Below the pieces are notes generated by a model that did no database searches, had not been told where the DNA came from, and saw only the letters and a program-made list of their open reading frames with translations. From Colius striatus (taxonomy: Eukaryota; Chordata; Aves; Coliiformes; Coliidae): a stretch of DNA of 64,000 bases. The stretch covers positions 91,385,867 to 91,449,866 of the forward strand of contig NC_084760.1 of NCBI RefSeq assembly GCF_028858725.1, written 5' to 3'. A program made the translations under genes and the position numbers. Within the stretch, counting starts at the first letter, position 1. Every line of letters starts with the position of its first letter. Of this stretch, positions 46,071-59,976 are shown in pieces.

Positions 46071-49000
46071 TTAATTTAAAAGACAGAGAGATTCATCATG
46101 CCTAGACTCTGATAACTTGAGAAAGAGCTGATGGTTCAGAGAGGTTCTCCTTGGCACTGGGAGCAGGGGCGGCAGAGAGATGTAACAGTGGGTTGAAAAA
46201 ATTCTTATGCCTTAAATATGAATCTTCTTGAGTTTAAAATGGAGCTGCCTTGAGATGTTTTCATCACTGCTGTTCTCATGCGCAGCACGTCCTGCCCTCT
46301 GGGACCTAGTCACTGGAAGCAGAGCAAGGAGGCAGATGCTCTTTCCCCAGAAAAGACACGTGCCTGACATTCCAGCAAAGGGACCTTTGTCTCTGCCTTA
46401 GGGGACAATGTCCTGAGGCAATTGTGTTGTGGGGTTTTTTCCTCCTAATTTACAAGTACCTGAACAGGCTGGTTGCATCTGCATGACCTACTTGCTCACT
46501 GCATGCTTTACTCTGAACCCAGATTAAGACCTTAGGAAAGCATAAATGGTGTCAAGAGGAGGCCAAGGATGGACCCCTCTTTTTCTAGGGAAGGAAGAGT
46601 GACTTGAAGTGTCTGTATTGAGCCCTGAAGAGCCAGCCCTGCTCCTTCTGCTCCAGCCAGGGATGGGTAAGTTGCTGCTGCTTCTTTCCCCTGGCCTCCC
46701 TCCTCAGGAGTTCCATGCTGACTCGCTGGGTGAAGCAGGCAGAAGGGCTGTGATTGTTGCATTGCCCTGGTAGTCTGCAGCCTTAGACCTGGTGCCAAGA
46801 GTTGGTGGTGGCTGGTACCCTGTCAACACCAGAACTGCAAAGGCCTGTATTCCCTGTGAGGAGAATACCAAGCCCCTGTGATATCTTGCTCAGGTACTCA
46901 AGAGCTTCTGGATGATGGGAAGATGCAGCTGCTTGAATTACTGGAAAGTCACTTGTCAAATCGCTGCAGAAGCTGCAATGCAGAACTTGAGCTTTTATTG
47001 TTCCACTTACTTAAAGGAAGGCAAAAGATGTAAAGCATCCAGGCTTTTGCAATGGGGGAGAACATGGTGATCCCAGTATAAATCAGTGTGTTGTTCTAAG
47101 CCTGAGTCTGCAGTCAGCTTGAAACAAGAAGCAAGCAGCCCTGTTTACCTCAGGGCTGCTTAAAAAATGCCAGTGCTGTCTCTTGGCTTACTAGTTAAAA
47201 GTATATCTGTTACTTCAAGTGTTTTGGTATTTCACACCACGTTGTGTGCCACGAGGTGGACGGTAGCCTGGACAACCAAGGACAAGCATCTGGTGCCAAG
47301 GCTGAGGAGATAGGATTCACTCATCCCCTTGGACTGTAAAAGCCCAGAGGGGACCAGTGGGATTGCCTTGCTTGCATCAATATGGAGTCTGGTCCTAGTG
47401 CTCTTTCACGTGCTGGGTCATCTCACCCAGCATCCTTGAGCTCCTCAGACCTTCCCAGTAGGAGCTGCACGGTCACTGAGCAGCATATCAACAGAGGTCA
47501 GACATGCTTTAAAAATGCATCTGAAACCATAAACAGTGTGGGACAGAGCTGTGTCTGGGGATGTGGATGAGGCCGCTTCTGCATTATATCTTGCATTGGC
47601 TGCAGCATAAAGCACATCCCCAGAGCTGCATAGGGTAAGAGCCGACTGCCACAGCAGCCTCACAACCACCCCAGTCAGCCAGCTGCTCCCCAGCTGGTGC
47701 TGGCAATCTCATTGTGAAAATGTTCCCAGCTGAGGGGCTTTTACTCATCAGAGTGATATTTTTGTCATGTTCCCTGCTGGATTAATGACGGTGTGGTTCA
47801 TGAGCATGTGGGGGTACTTGGGCAGGAGAGGAGTCTTTCCCTCAGGTGGCACTGGGGAGGGCACCCAGGCAGGAGGTGCAATAGCCAAATGCCTCAGGTT
47901 TTGTCTATTGCAGCTTCAAGTCCAAACAAACAGATTTCCCACTTGGGTGCTGGCAGTACTGGGGATGCTACTGGTGCCTGTGGGCACAGCCTTGGCAGGT
48001 GCCTCCACCTCTCTGCCCCCCGACACCTGCCCTCCCTGTGCCAATGCATCAGAGCTACCTGGACCATACATGTGCATCTCCTGTGTGATGCCTCAGCCTT
48101 GATAGTTCAACACCACTTGGCTTTTGTTTGAAACAGCTGTACAGAGTGGCAAAGCCACACCATGAACCATCATATATTTTTTTATTAGAACGATTTCCTG
48201 CGGAGTGCTTTTTTTTAACCACTTTTTTCCCTTCTCTTTTTCTTTCTGTAACATTGCTTTAGGTTTTAAGAGGGGAAAGAAAACAATAAATGGTCTTAGA
48301 GAAAATAGATTGGTGGGACTGTGTCATATAACACTGGAACAAAGGGGCATTCAATGAAATTAGAAGGTGGCAAATTCAAAATAGATCAGAGGAAGTATAT
48401 TTACATGGTGTGTGTCCAGGCTGAGGAGCTCCCCAGCCCAGAAGACAGCGAAGGCCAGCAACGTGGAAGGTTTTGAAAATGGCTGGTGTTTGACTGGGCG
48501 GTGTGAATGCAGTGAGTGAGAGAATGTAGTGTATTAATTGAGTAGAAATACTAAGCTTCCAGGCAAAAGATGACCTTCGATTACCACAGGCTAGGATCTG
48601 AAGTGGGACGAGTTACTTCAGCACTTGGTGGGACTCCAGGAACAGAACTGAACATCCCTGGGACAAACCAGTGATGCAGAGAGGGTCACGCAGGGAACCT
48701 GTGGCAGTGCCAAAATACAAGTACAGATCTCCTGAGTGCCAGCCATGTGGCACCCCATTCCTCTCACAGCCAGCCTCTGGCTTTCAGAGGTGCTCTCCAT
48801 GGGAACAAGGTGAGCAGGGCTTGGCCACAGACACTCTGGACTTGCCTCTGGTGAGAAATTGTAATTGTGAGTGTCAAGAAACATGGATTTTATTCCTCTG
48901 CTTCAATGTTGTTATAAAAATAAATCTCTTTGGAGATATTCATAAAAGTTAATGGAAGTCCTGAATAGAGCTTTTTTTCCCTCCTACTAACCTAATAAAA

Positions 49001-50686
49001 TGTATTGCTTTTTCTCCCAAGTATTTTTATATTAGCAGGCAGTGGCTGCTGCTGGAGGAGAACAGTTCTAGTGCTATAAAATGTCTCCAGATGGAGACCC
49101 CCTTGCCGGCTGCTGACTTCAGGCCCAAGCAAAGCTGAAACGTAATGCTTGTCCTGATGGTCACCATCCTCAGCCAGGAAATACGGGAATGCGTTTGGCT
49201 CAAGGAACAGCAGTGTTCTACCCTTATGACATCTGATTTATGGTATGTCTGTTGAAACAATAGTTTGGGAACCTTTTTTAGATTTGCTTTAAGAACAGGA
49301 AGAAAATGAAGATGAATGAAATGGGACTGGTGCTTTGAGCTTGACAGGAGTAGCACAGAAATCAGTCCCCACAGATTTGGTGCTAAGAGTCACCCTGAAC
49401 TTCTGGATCCAGTGCTCCTGGCAGATCATTTTTCCATCTGCTTGGGAAAGTCACCGCCACTGTCTTCCAACAGCTGATGAAGGAATAGACAGCCAAGACT
49501 TCCTCCTGGCAGGCTGGGCCAGAAAGGTCTGTGGGTGTTCACCACCACTGGGACCAAATGCCATCAAAAAATTAAAAAATATAAAACTTGAGGGGTGCCG
49601 ACTGTGCAGGAAAGGAAGAGAAACCTTTTTTTCCTGCATGCAGAGATGCACCACTGCTGCAATGGCAGTGAGGCAAGCGACTGAGCAAGCCCAGAGCAAA
49701 TACAGCCCTATTCAGGACATCTCTGCAGAGCAGCTGATGTCCATACATACTGCTGCAGCACCAGGAGGGCATCCAGGCTGGGAAGGCAATACCACTGCCA
49801 GGACAAGCAGAAGCAGAAATGGGGTAAGGCTTAATTCTGTGCCTTAGCACTGAAGTGATCTCAAACCCAAAGAAAGAAAATCCTGGCTCTGGTGAGGCAG
49901 TGAACAGATGCTGCCTCTTATTCCTTCTGCTCTGGAGAAGGCAAGGGAGGGAAGTCATCTATTAGCTGATCCAGGCTAAAGCATGTAGTACAAAGGATCT
50001 TTGCGTCATCCCCCATTTTTACTCCTGCAGAAAACCCACCCTCTCTCGTCTAGCAGATAATTTGTCCACGTTGCGTGTTTTCTTTGGAAATGGCTTGCGC
50101 TACACTGAATTTTGTTCCTCTCTTTTTCTGCAGTCTGCCAGGGTTTCTACTCTTTTCAAAGTGACCCGCGCTTGGGCAGCTTGTCCTGGCTGCCGTACTA
50201 TTGTTCTGCACATACGCGCTGTCGCCGCTATTGCTGTTTGTCTTTCGATTGCGTGTGGCTCAAAGATTAAGCCTCAATGAGTCGGCACCGTTAGGTTGGT
50301 GTGAGTTTTCCTCCCCTACAGCAGCTTGGCCTGGCAGGTGACTTCGGCATTGTTGTGCCATGTGGGGCTACGTATGTATGTATGTAGGAAGTTCACAGTG
50401 GAGGTTTTCTAAGCTCTCCTTTCCTGGCAAGTGATCTGTAAACATACTCTTAAAGCCAAGCATTTGATTTTTCTGTTGTCCTCGTGGCAACATGCTGAGA
50501 ATCAGCTGTGATGTATGGTGGGGGTTTTTTTTGTCCTTTCAGAAAAACTGGAGATCTCAAGGAGGTAAACTGTAATCCGTTGTTGGATATTAGTTCTGTC
50601 GGGTTTCCTTCGCCGCCGAAAACAGCCAACAGGAAAGTAATTACAGGAGCAGATGTTACTTGTGACGTCAATGATACTTCTGGCTT
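46071..50686. other. Intergenic, unassigned
   Basis: No gene is called. The longest open frame is 49335-49847 (+, 170 codons, beginning with TTG), without a recognised domain or a good start. Confidence 0.5.
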
Positions 50687-50854
50687 CTTTTCTTTTCTTT
50701 TCTTTTCTTTTCTTTTCTTTTCTTTTCTTTTCTTTTCTTTTCTTTTCTTTTCTTTTCTTTTCTCTTCTCTTCTCTTCTCTTCTCTTCTCTTCTCTTCTTT
50801 TCTTTTCTCTTCTTTTCTTTTCTCTTCTTTTCTCTTCTTTTCTCTTCTTTTCTT
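50687..50854. repeat. (CTTTT)n / (CTCTT)n pentanucleotide array
   Basis: The array begins with about 15 perfect CTTTT units (50687-50761), then about seven CTCTT units (50762-50796), then alternating CTCTT and CTTTT units giving a 10-bp higher-order period. It is pyrimidine-only on the + strand over about 170 bases. Open frames of Lys, Arg and Glu or of Phe, Leu and Ser across it are artefacts. Confidence 0.96.
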
Positions 50855-53800
50855 GTAATCCACTGGAGTGGCTTCAGAGCAACAGTCAATAGGTACATGA
50901 GGCCTTATGTGAGGGGCTGTGGTGGTCATTTCAGGCTTTTCCTTGACTCTATCAGGTCCAGAGACAATTTGAAAGATCTTACAAGTAATTTTTTTCAAAT
51001 TAAATTAGTAAGTAACACTGGTTTTTGAGACAGCTTCCATATTAGCAAGTATAGAGCAGCTTTTGAAGCAACTTCCATATGTGCATCCTGCATGACTGCT
51101 GCATGAATCCCACTGTTTTACCCACTGGCTTACCAATGTCTCTGTCCTGACCGAGATATCCAAGCGCTGGTTGTAATTCCTTTGGAGTAACAAATTAGTA
51201 AGTATTTTGCATCTCATGTTTCTCTTAAAAACAAGTTAATTCCATACTCTAAAGTCTGGAAATAAAGCTGGGTTAAACTATTCTAAGTCACCTTATTTTC
51301 AGCATGTCATGTAATTTCTGCTGTCAGATGCAGCTATAAGACAGTAAGCATTTGTAAACTTTCTAGATGCTTATGTGCCCAGATGTTTCATAAGGATAAG
51401 CTCATGTTTGATGTCCCTCTGTGCCCCTTGGCACAGCCACTTCCCTGAATGATCTGGTGTCAGTGGGTCACCCTAGTGCTGTGAACCATTCCCCCAGACA
51501 GCTGCAGCCCCCAAACCTTGTGTCTTCCTGCACCAACAGCTGAATGTGTCCCTGAGCTTCCTTGGTGACAGTGCAGCAGTGTCTTGGCACTGCTGGCCTT
51601 GGAGGCTCAAAGAGCAGTAACCACAACTGGAGGTGACCTGGGAATCAGGCCCTGAAGATGCTCATCTCTATATGCACAAGACTTCTTCCCCAAATCACCT
51701 GGCAACACCTGCCCAAAGCTCACATGTCAGTTGGAATATGGACATGCAGGCTATTACTGACTGGCACTGTCACACCATCAGCCATCAGCAGAGCCAGAAA
51801 TAATGGGGATGTATTTTGAGGGGGAAGTGTCCTGGGTGGGGAAGAGGCCCACTGCTCGCCCTGTCGCTGCCTGCTGCCCAGTACCATGGGCAACCTCTCC
51901 CTGTCCACAGCCTCAAACGCTGCAGCTGCACTGTAAAGGCATTCAAAACACTGGTGAATATCCCAAAGCCCTCCAAAACTTATTTCATGCCCTTTGTTGG
52001 CAAAAGGTTTGCTTTCATGTTCTGAGGGAGCAGAGGAGGACAGGAGGTAGATGGCTTGTGTGGTGCAGAAGGAGAGTGGGCAGCCGCGCCTGGCAGGAGT
52101 GGTCACCAGCTCCAAGTGGCACCTGTTTAGAGGGCGGCTGACATTGTCTCATGTTAAATTATGCACACACTCTTATTTCTGGCCAGAAAAAAACAGTTTT
52201 TCCAAACTATGCCCTGTCTCATTAACAGTCCCCACCCAGGGACCTCCTTTCAACTTTGCCAAGCTTCCCAGCACCTCGCCGCAGGGACCGGTTGGGGACA
52301 CAATAGCTCTGGCCTGTTTATTTCATTTCACTTTTCCTCTCTGCTCGGCTGGCAGCCAGAAGAGATGTCCTTTGCAAAGATAATAGTTTCAACTTAATCA
52401 TTCACCTCTTATGTGTCTAAAAGGAGTTAAGGAGACTGTCAGTTTCCAAGAAAAACAAATGAACAGAACTCGTTTGAGGGGGCCTCTTTAAGGCTGTTTT
52501 CTTTTCTTTTTTAAAAAAGGGGGGGGGGGAAAGGAAGAAGAGAAAAAAACCAGCAGCAAGCTGTTCCTGCACATCACCCATGCCCTATTTGCTTTTTAAA
52601 TGTATGTTTAAATTTGGAGGGATGATCATAAATAGAAGCATTATTAAGTGCTTCTCATTGCAAAGGGATTTGCAGCATGTTTGGAGAGATGGGTCCAAAG
52701 TGAAATTCTAGTCGTGTTCGTTTCGGAGGCTGTAGAGCTGGCGCTGGACCTTGGGGGATTACTTCCTAGGCTTTCATGTGGGTGATAAGCAACAGCTCAG
52801 TCATTTATTTATTTTTAAAAGGGCTGTGATTCTGTCTGGTTCATTTTTGGGTTGTTTATTTTGTCACACCCTAAGGCCCTGGTGTTTCCAAAAGTTTGAC
52901 GACTCAGACCTTCAACAGTGGATCCCATTGCATCTTCTCTAGTTAGTGTTGTCTCTCTAGCAGCTACTGTCACCAATTTCATTTGCAAAAGATGCCTTAA
53001 TTTAAACCACAGGAAAAAAAAAAAACATTTTCCTTCTACCTGGCATGTCTGAGGGACAGTGATTAAACCCCATATCTCTCTAACTCACATATCCTGTCCA
53101 CAAAGCTGATGAGAAAATGCCTGCCCTTGAGACTTGGTGATAAAGATGTAAGATTTCTCTTTTAACAGCATTTAACATGGACACTTCCCAGCTTTACTGA
53201 GAACTTGAAAAATGGGACATTTTTGGTGCAGAAACAAGAGAAATGCCTACTCATTTGTAACTCAGAGTAGGTTAAGACACCAGCAGTAAACCTGAACCTG
53301 AAGAATAAGGTCCTAAATTATTTTATTTCAGGGGGGTTCTGGACTTCATTTAACCATCAAACCAAAAGCAACGTTATGGTTGAGCCACAAACCATCCCAG
53401 TCAAGCTCCAGGAAGAAACCAGTGTGGGATGGAAGGATCTGTTAGCCTGCCCTAGGCTCGGGGCAACCTGGCCATCAGGAGATGCTTTTCCCCCTACTCA
53501 GATTTCCTGTCTCTCTGGAGCGAGGTGATGGGTGGCATTTCGGGGGCATCTCCAAGAGGATCGATTGCTCCTGCCATTCCTGTCATTTCAGCCAGAGATG
53601 GGAGAGTCTGCCAAGGCAGAGCCATGACAAGAGAGCGGCACGCAGTCCACAGCGAGGATCAGCTGTAATCCAGTCACACCAGTGACGCAAACAGATCCCT
53701 CCTCCCCTGCTCTGTCTCTCTGTGTCTTTCCCTACTGTCAGAGAATCTCTTTTCTGAAAAAGAGTGAAATATCCGACTCCATTCCTCCCTTTTCATTGTC

Positions 53801-56800
53801 CTGACTCCATTCTCCAAGAAAAATGCCCATGCAGTGCTCTGGGCTGCCTGGTGTGGTGTTGTCCTGAGCCCACACATGTGTACGGACACGTGAGTGCATG
53901 TGTACTTAGCACCCCGTCCTCTCAGGTATGGAGGGTCTCTGCCTGATCTCACCTTTTGGAAAGCAGGCTTTCTCGTGAATATGGATCAGAGCACTCACCT
54001 AAATCTCCATAAAATTGTGGAAAAACGAATAAAGTTGTAACTGTCATCACCTATTCAGAAAAATTCCTGCAGTGCAGATACCCATTTTCCAGCCTTTGAT
54101 GACAAGGGGGAAAATGATCTTGCCAGGTGGAGCGTGATTTCTAGTTCTTCAGCAAATGAAGGGCTGAATTTAGCAAGTTTGGAGTGAGATGGAAGTGAAA
54201 CATCCTTCCCTCTCTTCTTCCCTCTCCCCCTGGACAAGCAGCACCCTCCTCAGTTTGAGAACACTTCTTCAGAGACATGTTAATTTTCATAAGGCTATGA
54301 TGAGGCTCTGGGCTGGGAGCTTGTTTCCCTTCCCCCTCACTGAGCGCTCCAGTAACCACACGTTACCCAAGCTGAGCACTTTCTGCATGACTCAGATATA
54401 TTTTTTTTAAGAACTAGAATCCAATGGATGTTTCCCTCGCTGATACCACTGGGACTAGAAGGTCTTTTTTTTCCCACCAACCTTAAAAACATGCTTAGAC
54501 GTTGCATTTTTTTTTTCTTTCCAATATCTTGTTGTTCTTATTACTAAAACAGCACCAAGTCCCACAGCACCAAAGGATGAGATCTCTTCTGCTCTTTTCT
54601 CCCTTCCTCAACAGCTAAGAAAAAGAGTAATTATCCATAAAAGAAAACATTGAAGAATACTTGGACAATCCCTAATTGCTGGACTGAAGTGCTGGGGGCG
54701 CAGGATGGGATCACGGCACAGGTCCTTGCCAGCTGCAGCAGAACCACCCGCATCTTGGGATGCAAATACATGAAAGGGAAACAGACAAGGATTATTATGT
54801 CCCATTATCACCACCATCCTGATGATGGGTCATGCTGGACACAACCTTAGACCTGAAGCATCTGACCATGGCTGAGTGCACGTCGGCCGGTGCCAGGTGG
54901 AGTGGAAAATGCCTTAGCAAAGGTAAATGTAGGTACGAGTTCCTCTGTAATCCAGGGCCTTGGTCCCAAATACAAATGACAGTGCCAAGGGGGTGACGAG
55001 TTTGAGGAGCAAAGCAGTGAGCTCCCACACAGAGATGTCTGAAGCCAAGGAGAGGGGTTTTGCAAGGGCTGTCATCTGCTTGGGTTGTGACATAAGGCAG
55101 AGGGTACAACCTGCATGACCTCCTGCGTTGGAGATGCAGCTCTGCTATGGGTGTCCGGGTGGGTGCATGGTCCTGTCTGCTCAGCAGAAGGGATGGCCCA
55201 GCCCTGGGCTTCTCCACAAACGACATGTGGAGCCAAAGCATGTTTTCTCGTGTGAATCCGGAGGAGTTCAAATGCACAGGTTTGAGGCCACGGTTCCCAT
55301 CTGACATTGACTGTTTGATGTGATTATTCAACCCCAAATTCCTTCAATTGACAGCCACGCTATTTCCAGTCTCTTAGTCAGCATATATCACTCCGCTTCC
55401 CAGTCTGATGAGACCTGGATTTTCCCACACTCCCCCTTAAATGGAAACACATTGTTCATCTTCATTTTATTTATTTATTTGGTAAAAAAAACCCCAACAA
55501 GATACTGCTATAACTTTGAAGTACTAGTTCTACAATGGTTAGTTCCTTTTCAGGGCAATGGGTTTTCCTAAAAGCCGCTCTCAGCAAGATCCTTATCAAA
55601 CTTTCCTTAGCAGGAGACAATGAACATTTCACAGCATGAAGAGGAAGAAAATGAAAAGGTCAGTGAGAAGACAAATACTCAATGTGAAGGGATAGCCAGG
55701 GTGCAGATGAGCTCCTCCAGCCTTATAAACACAGATTGTTTTATGTCTAATCTACAGTTTCTGAACATTTCACTCCTTGAGTCAGCTCCAGAGTTTATTG
55801 AGGGGTGAAAACAGGGGCCTGAGCATTATCTGGATGTTTCCATCTGGGACCCATAAACCTTACCCTGATGTGTCCAAATACCAAGGGCCTCACTGCCTGC
55901 AGTTGCCAGAGGTGGCTTTCCAGAGGTGGTTGCCAGAGGTGGCACTGGGATCAATTTCTTTTCTACTGGGCTGTGAAACCAGTGGGTGACCAGTGTGGTG
56001 GCACAGCACTTTTCAGTAGCTCTGGGAAAGAGAAAAAGACCAAGGAAACCTCTCAGGGGAGTCCGGCTGTCAAACCTTATGATGACGGCGCACCATCATC
56101 CCCAACAGCCTGCCTAAAATCTCTTCTGTGTCAGGTAGGTCCCAAAGGATGCTCTAAGCAGGGTCTATCTGAGGTCAACTTCCAACCTGACCTCTCCTAA
56201 AAATGTCAGTGCTGCTGAATAGCTGATTTGGGAGATGAGCAATCACAGTAAGGGGTTGTCTCCACCCAGAATCTGCCAAATTTGAACTGCACCCACCAGC
56301 TCAGCTCTACAAATGCCTCTGTGGAGGGAGGCACTTGGGGTGGCTGATGCTCTGGATCTAGATAGGGACTTGAGTGTCGGTTCTGCTGGAGGTGATCACT
56401 GCTTTGCTTTGCCTGAGTCAGAACAGCCCTGTGCAGGCAGGTGACAGCTTTGTGTGGAGGAAATGTTTTAGCCTAGTTGTATTTTTCATTATTTGGTGGA
56501 TGATTTTGAGCCACGACTATGCAATCAGTCAATGTTTGTTGGTTATATAAACAAAGGAGCGCTCTGGTTTATTGCCCAGGGATAACGCCGGCACTGTTGC
56601 ATGGATCCTTGTCTGAAGGCTTTGAAGACTGCTTTCTCTATTTATTTTTTCTAGAGTTAGGTAACTTTGTTCTACTTGCTGAGCTTCTTATGGGCTTGGA
56701 TAGACAAGAGGTGGTAAAGGTGGGTCTGGCTCCAAAGCAGTCTGGAGGGAGAATGTGTTTTTGGATTCTGATCTCATCCAAAAAATGTCCTGCATTTCGA

Positions 56801-57589
56801 TACCCTGAGATAGCTTACACGTCTGAAATGTCAAAGAACCAGAAACTTTCCCTCCAAAGTCAACTCTGCTTTCATTAATAATTATTTTAAGATGGCATTC
56901 AGAGAACAAAACAGTACTATAAGGAGTAGAAAGAGATGCATGAGGAATTCGAGGCTGAGCTAGAGTTCAGCCCACCATCCCCACTCTCAGCCTGAGTGTC
57001 AAGGATTAGCATCGAGAGGCCGGCGAGGTGTCTGGGAAAGGTGATGGAGAGGGGCACAAGGAAGGAGGGAGAGGAGAGCTGCCCTCCAACAGCAGAGCCC
57101 AGGCACTGCCAGGGGAAGGCAGCTTGGTGGGATGGGCAGGACTGTGCCCTGGGGCTGTGGGCAGGATGAGTCTGCCTCAGGAGAGCCCTGGCACCCGCAA
57201 AAGCAAAGTCTGGGGAGCTCCTGTCCTCCTAATTTCTTTGAGCGGCACAGATGTGTGCCTGATGCCATTTTACAGATGAGAAGACAGAGCTGCAGAACAC
57301 GATGCTATTGATAAACATCAGGCTTCTTCCTTGGGACCTGACCCAGTATCACCTCTCGCCTTGTTTTCCTGTCATGAAGTCTCTGCCTGTGCCTGTGATC
57401 TGCTTCTACAAGCCCTGTAGGTCATTACACATAGTATGAGATTTACCACTTCTGTACGTAATGTGCCAATCCTGGCTGCACGTTTTGAAAGCACAACAGC
57501 CACAAGAAGCATATGTTCTTGAGAGTCAAGTTAGTGGGATTTTTTTTTTCTGCCAAGGACAATAATTTTTTTTCCTCTTTTTTTTTTTT
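50855..57589. other. Intergenic, unassigned
   Basis: No gene or known repeat family is recognised. A G10-type tract lies at about 52520 and three copies of CCAGAGGTGG lie at 55906-55942. A 180-codon open frame at 55337-54795 (-), which begins with TTG, has no known domain. Confidence 0.5.
55906..55942. repeat. Short tandem repeat, CCAGAGGTGG x3
   Basis: Three copies of CCAGAGGTGG start at 55906, 55920 and 55933, with 3-4 base spacers. This is a small local expansion. Confidence 0.85.
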
Positions 57590-58290
57590 CCCCCTTCAAA
57601 ATAAACATCACGCTGGAATGTGCTGCAGCAAATGGCTTGGGCTCTATTATATTTCATGCAGCTTTCTAAACAATTTTCAACCCTGCTGGCCCAGTGTCAA
57701 ACAGAAGGCAACCAACAATAGCAAAATCCCATTAAAGCTGAGAAGGTTCCTTCCTGAGGTGAACACAGCCAGAAATAGTAATCTTGGCTCTTTTCTCAAT
57801 TTGGCATTGGGGACTAATAATGCCTGTTCTCCTAATGGAAATTATCTAATTTCATCCAAGTGCAGCTCCAGAGAGAGCTGGGCTGACGCACAAACAGTCA
57901 ATATAACAACATTCTTCTTGAAGAGCTGAACAATGGGGCTTTGGTGGGACCGTGATTAACAACGTCAAACTAAGAACAAACAGAAGGTGTAAAAATAGGC
58001 ATCTGAGGAGTTGACACAACGGACTATTTTTCATCTGTAAGGCCAGAGGAGAATAGCTTGTTAAATTGTATGCTTGGAGCACTTCATCAGACGTTGCATG
58101 TAAGGACAAAAAAGGGAAAAAAAAAAGTTAAAAAAATCCCATTTCCCATCTGGGTCTGAATGTACTAAGAAACTGCACATGCCTTATTAATATAAATCAG
58201 GCTAGGAGTATAATTCCCATTAGCATTAAAGAACCATTTTTCAATGAAATACTCTTGCCCCGGGAACACCTAAGGGAAAATAATGGTGTT
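57590..58290. promoter_or_regulatory. Candidate conserved non-coding element(s), unverified
   Basis: Repeat-free sequence with several TAAT-core homeodomain-like strings (for example CCTAATGGAAATTATCTAAT at 57833 and TTATTAATATAAATC at 58184). It looks like developmental non-coding elements, but conservation cannot be judged from one genome. This is a pattern impression, not a demonstrated element. Confidence 0.2.
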
Positions 58291-59712
58291 TGCTTCATTT
58301 GAGGAGAATAGTAAAACACAGTGTGGCGATGGAGAAGGTAGGGAGCCGTTTCTTCTCCCCAATCCCACAGGTTTTTGTGGTTGTTGTAAGATATCCCCTT
58401 CCCAGCCTAGCAGGGACATATCCAGCCATGGTGCGGAGGGCCCCCGGAGGTGGTAGGGAATGGGGGTGGAGGTGAAGGGCTGCCTCAGAAAACTGGAGCA
58501 TCACGAGAGCCCAGGGGTGAAGTGCTCCTGCCTAGGCTGGGTGAGGGAAGGAGTTCAACCTCCCTCCACCTGCCCCTGCATCCTTCCTCAGTGCAGCCTC
58601 ACATTCAGAGAGCACTGAGATGGCTTTGGGCTGCCACTACTCCCTTACCTGCATGATCCAACCTCACCCTGGAAATCTTCGTCATCAACCTAAAAATAGG
58701 ACTCCTCAAAACCAAATCACAGCCCAAGCCAATATTTATCACGTCTTGAGAAAAAGCATCATTTCCTACTTTTAATGCTGAAGCCAAAGCTGGACTTACA
58801 GTGTGCCCGGTACATTAAAAAACAGAAGCATTAGAGGTAAAACTGCTACACAGCTCATTAGCTCTGGTACACCAGGGCTCTGGCATCCCAGGGCTCTGGC
58901 TTTGGTATTGGCCCAGTAAGGAGCCATGTGTGCCCAGAGCAAAAGCTCACCCCCCTGTTTGTGGGGATCTATGCTGGCTGACAAACCTCAGCATCACCTT
59001 GGTTTGACATTGAGGGAGTTATTTTCCTTCCTTGCCTTAAACACTGCAGTTCCCTTCTAGCTCTTAAGGAAAGGAAGGTCTAGCCTTGAAATGTTGGACA
59101 AAATTTCCACCTCTGGTTAAGCAGGTATGTTTTTTTTAAACTTTTTCTGAAATCTCACGTAGCCATTTACTCACTGCTAATTTTAGAGTGTGAGAGAGGA
59201 GCTCTGTGTTTTTATAAAACCCCTAGATGTATGTTTGAGCCATGGGATTTTGTGTGGGACACGACACAGTTAACTTGCCTCCAAGTTGTGGCTGATGGCA
59301 TCCAGGAATGACCCCACTCCCCTTCGTTCACCCCGCGGGTCTCCTCCGCTCAAGCTCTGCCAAAATTGTGTTGTTTTCTTCTTCTCCTTCCTCCTAATGA
59401 CAATAAAACTGATGAAACTTATGGAAATTGCTAGTAATGGAATAAATTCACAAGAAGTAATACAACACTGTGCTGCCCTCGGCCTCAGCTTCCACACCCA
59501 GTTAGTTCTCTGCTCTCCCAGAAACCAGTACCTTTCTCCTTAAAGAGTCCTGAACCCCTCTCCATGCTCCAGCTCTGCTTCCCACAGTCCTGCCCTAGGC
59601 TCAGGCCCCTTCCCTGCATCAGCCAACCCCTTTTTTTTCCTCCTTTTTGACCTTGTTCCTTTCAAACCAGATAGGATCCCTCTTGTGAATCTCACAACAC
59701 TCAAGACCTGAG
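58291..59712. other. Intergenic, unassigned
   Basis: No gene is recognised. A small duplication of CCAGGGCTCTGG lies at 58872-58899. Confidence 0.5.
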
Positions 59713-59976
59713 GTGAGCTACTGGCAAAGGGATAGTTGAAACTGGAACACAAAAAGTTCCATTTAAACATAAAGAAAAACTATTTTGCTGTTCAGGTGAG
59801 GGAGCCCTGGCACAGGCTGCCCAGGGAGGGTGTGGAGTCTCCTTCTTGGGAGATTTTCAAACCCGCCTGGAACTGTTCCTATGTGACCTGATCTAGGTAG
59901 ACCTCCTTTAGCAGGGGAGTTGGACTAGATGGTCTCTAAAGGTCCTTTCCTACCCCTACCATTCTATGTGCCTATG
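59713..59976 (+). mobile_element. CR1 LINE 3' end
   Basis: Clear CR1 sequence: AACACAAAAAGTTCCATTTA, GCACAGGCTGCCCAGGGAGG, GTGGAGTCTCCTTCTTGGGA, TTGGACTAGATGGTCTCTAA and the tail ACCATTCTATGTGCCTATG. It is 5'-truncated and closely related to the copy at 34384-34730. Confidence 0.94.

Noticed and set aside
47767-48131. Two overlapping + strand frames of about 111 codons, one with a hydrophobic segment
   Set aside because: No recognised family, and two frames being open together points to composition rather than coding.
50450-50998. 182-codon minus-strand frame rich in Lys, Arg and Glu
   Set aside because: Its central part is a translation of the CTTTT/CTCTT microsatellite.
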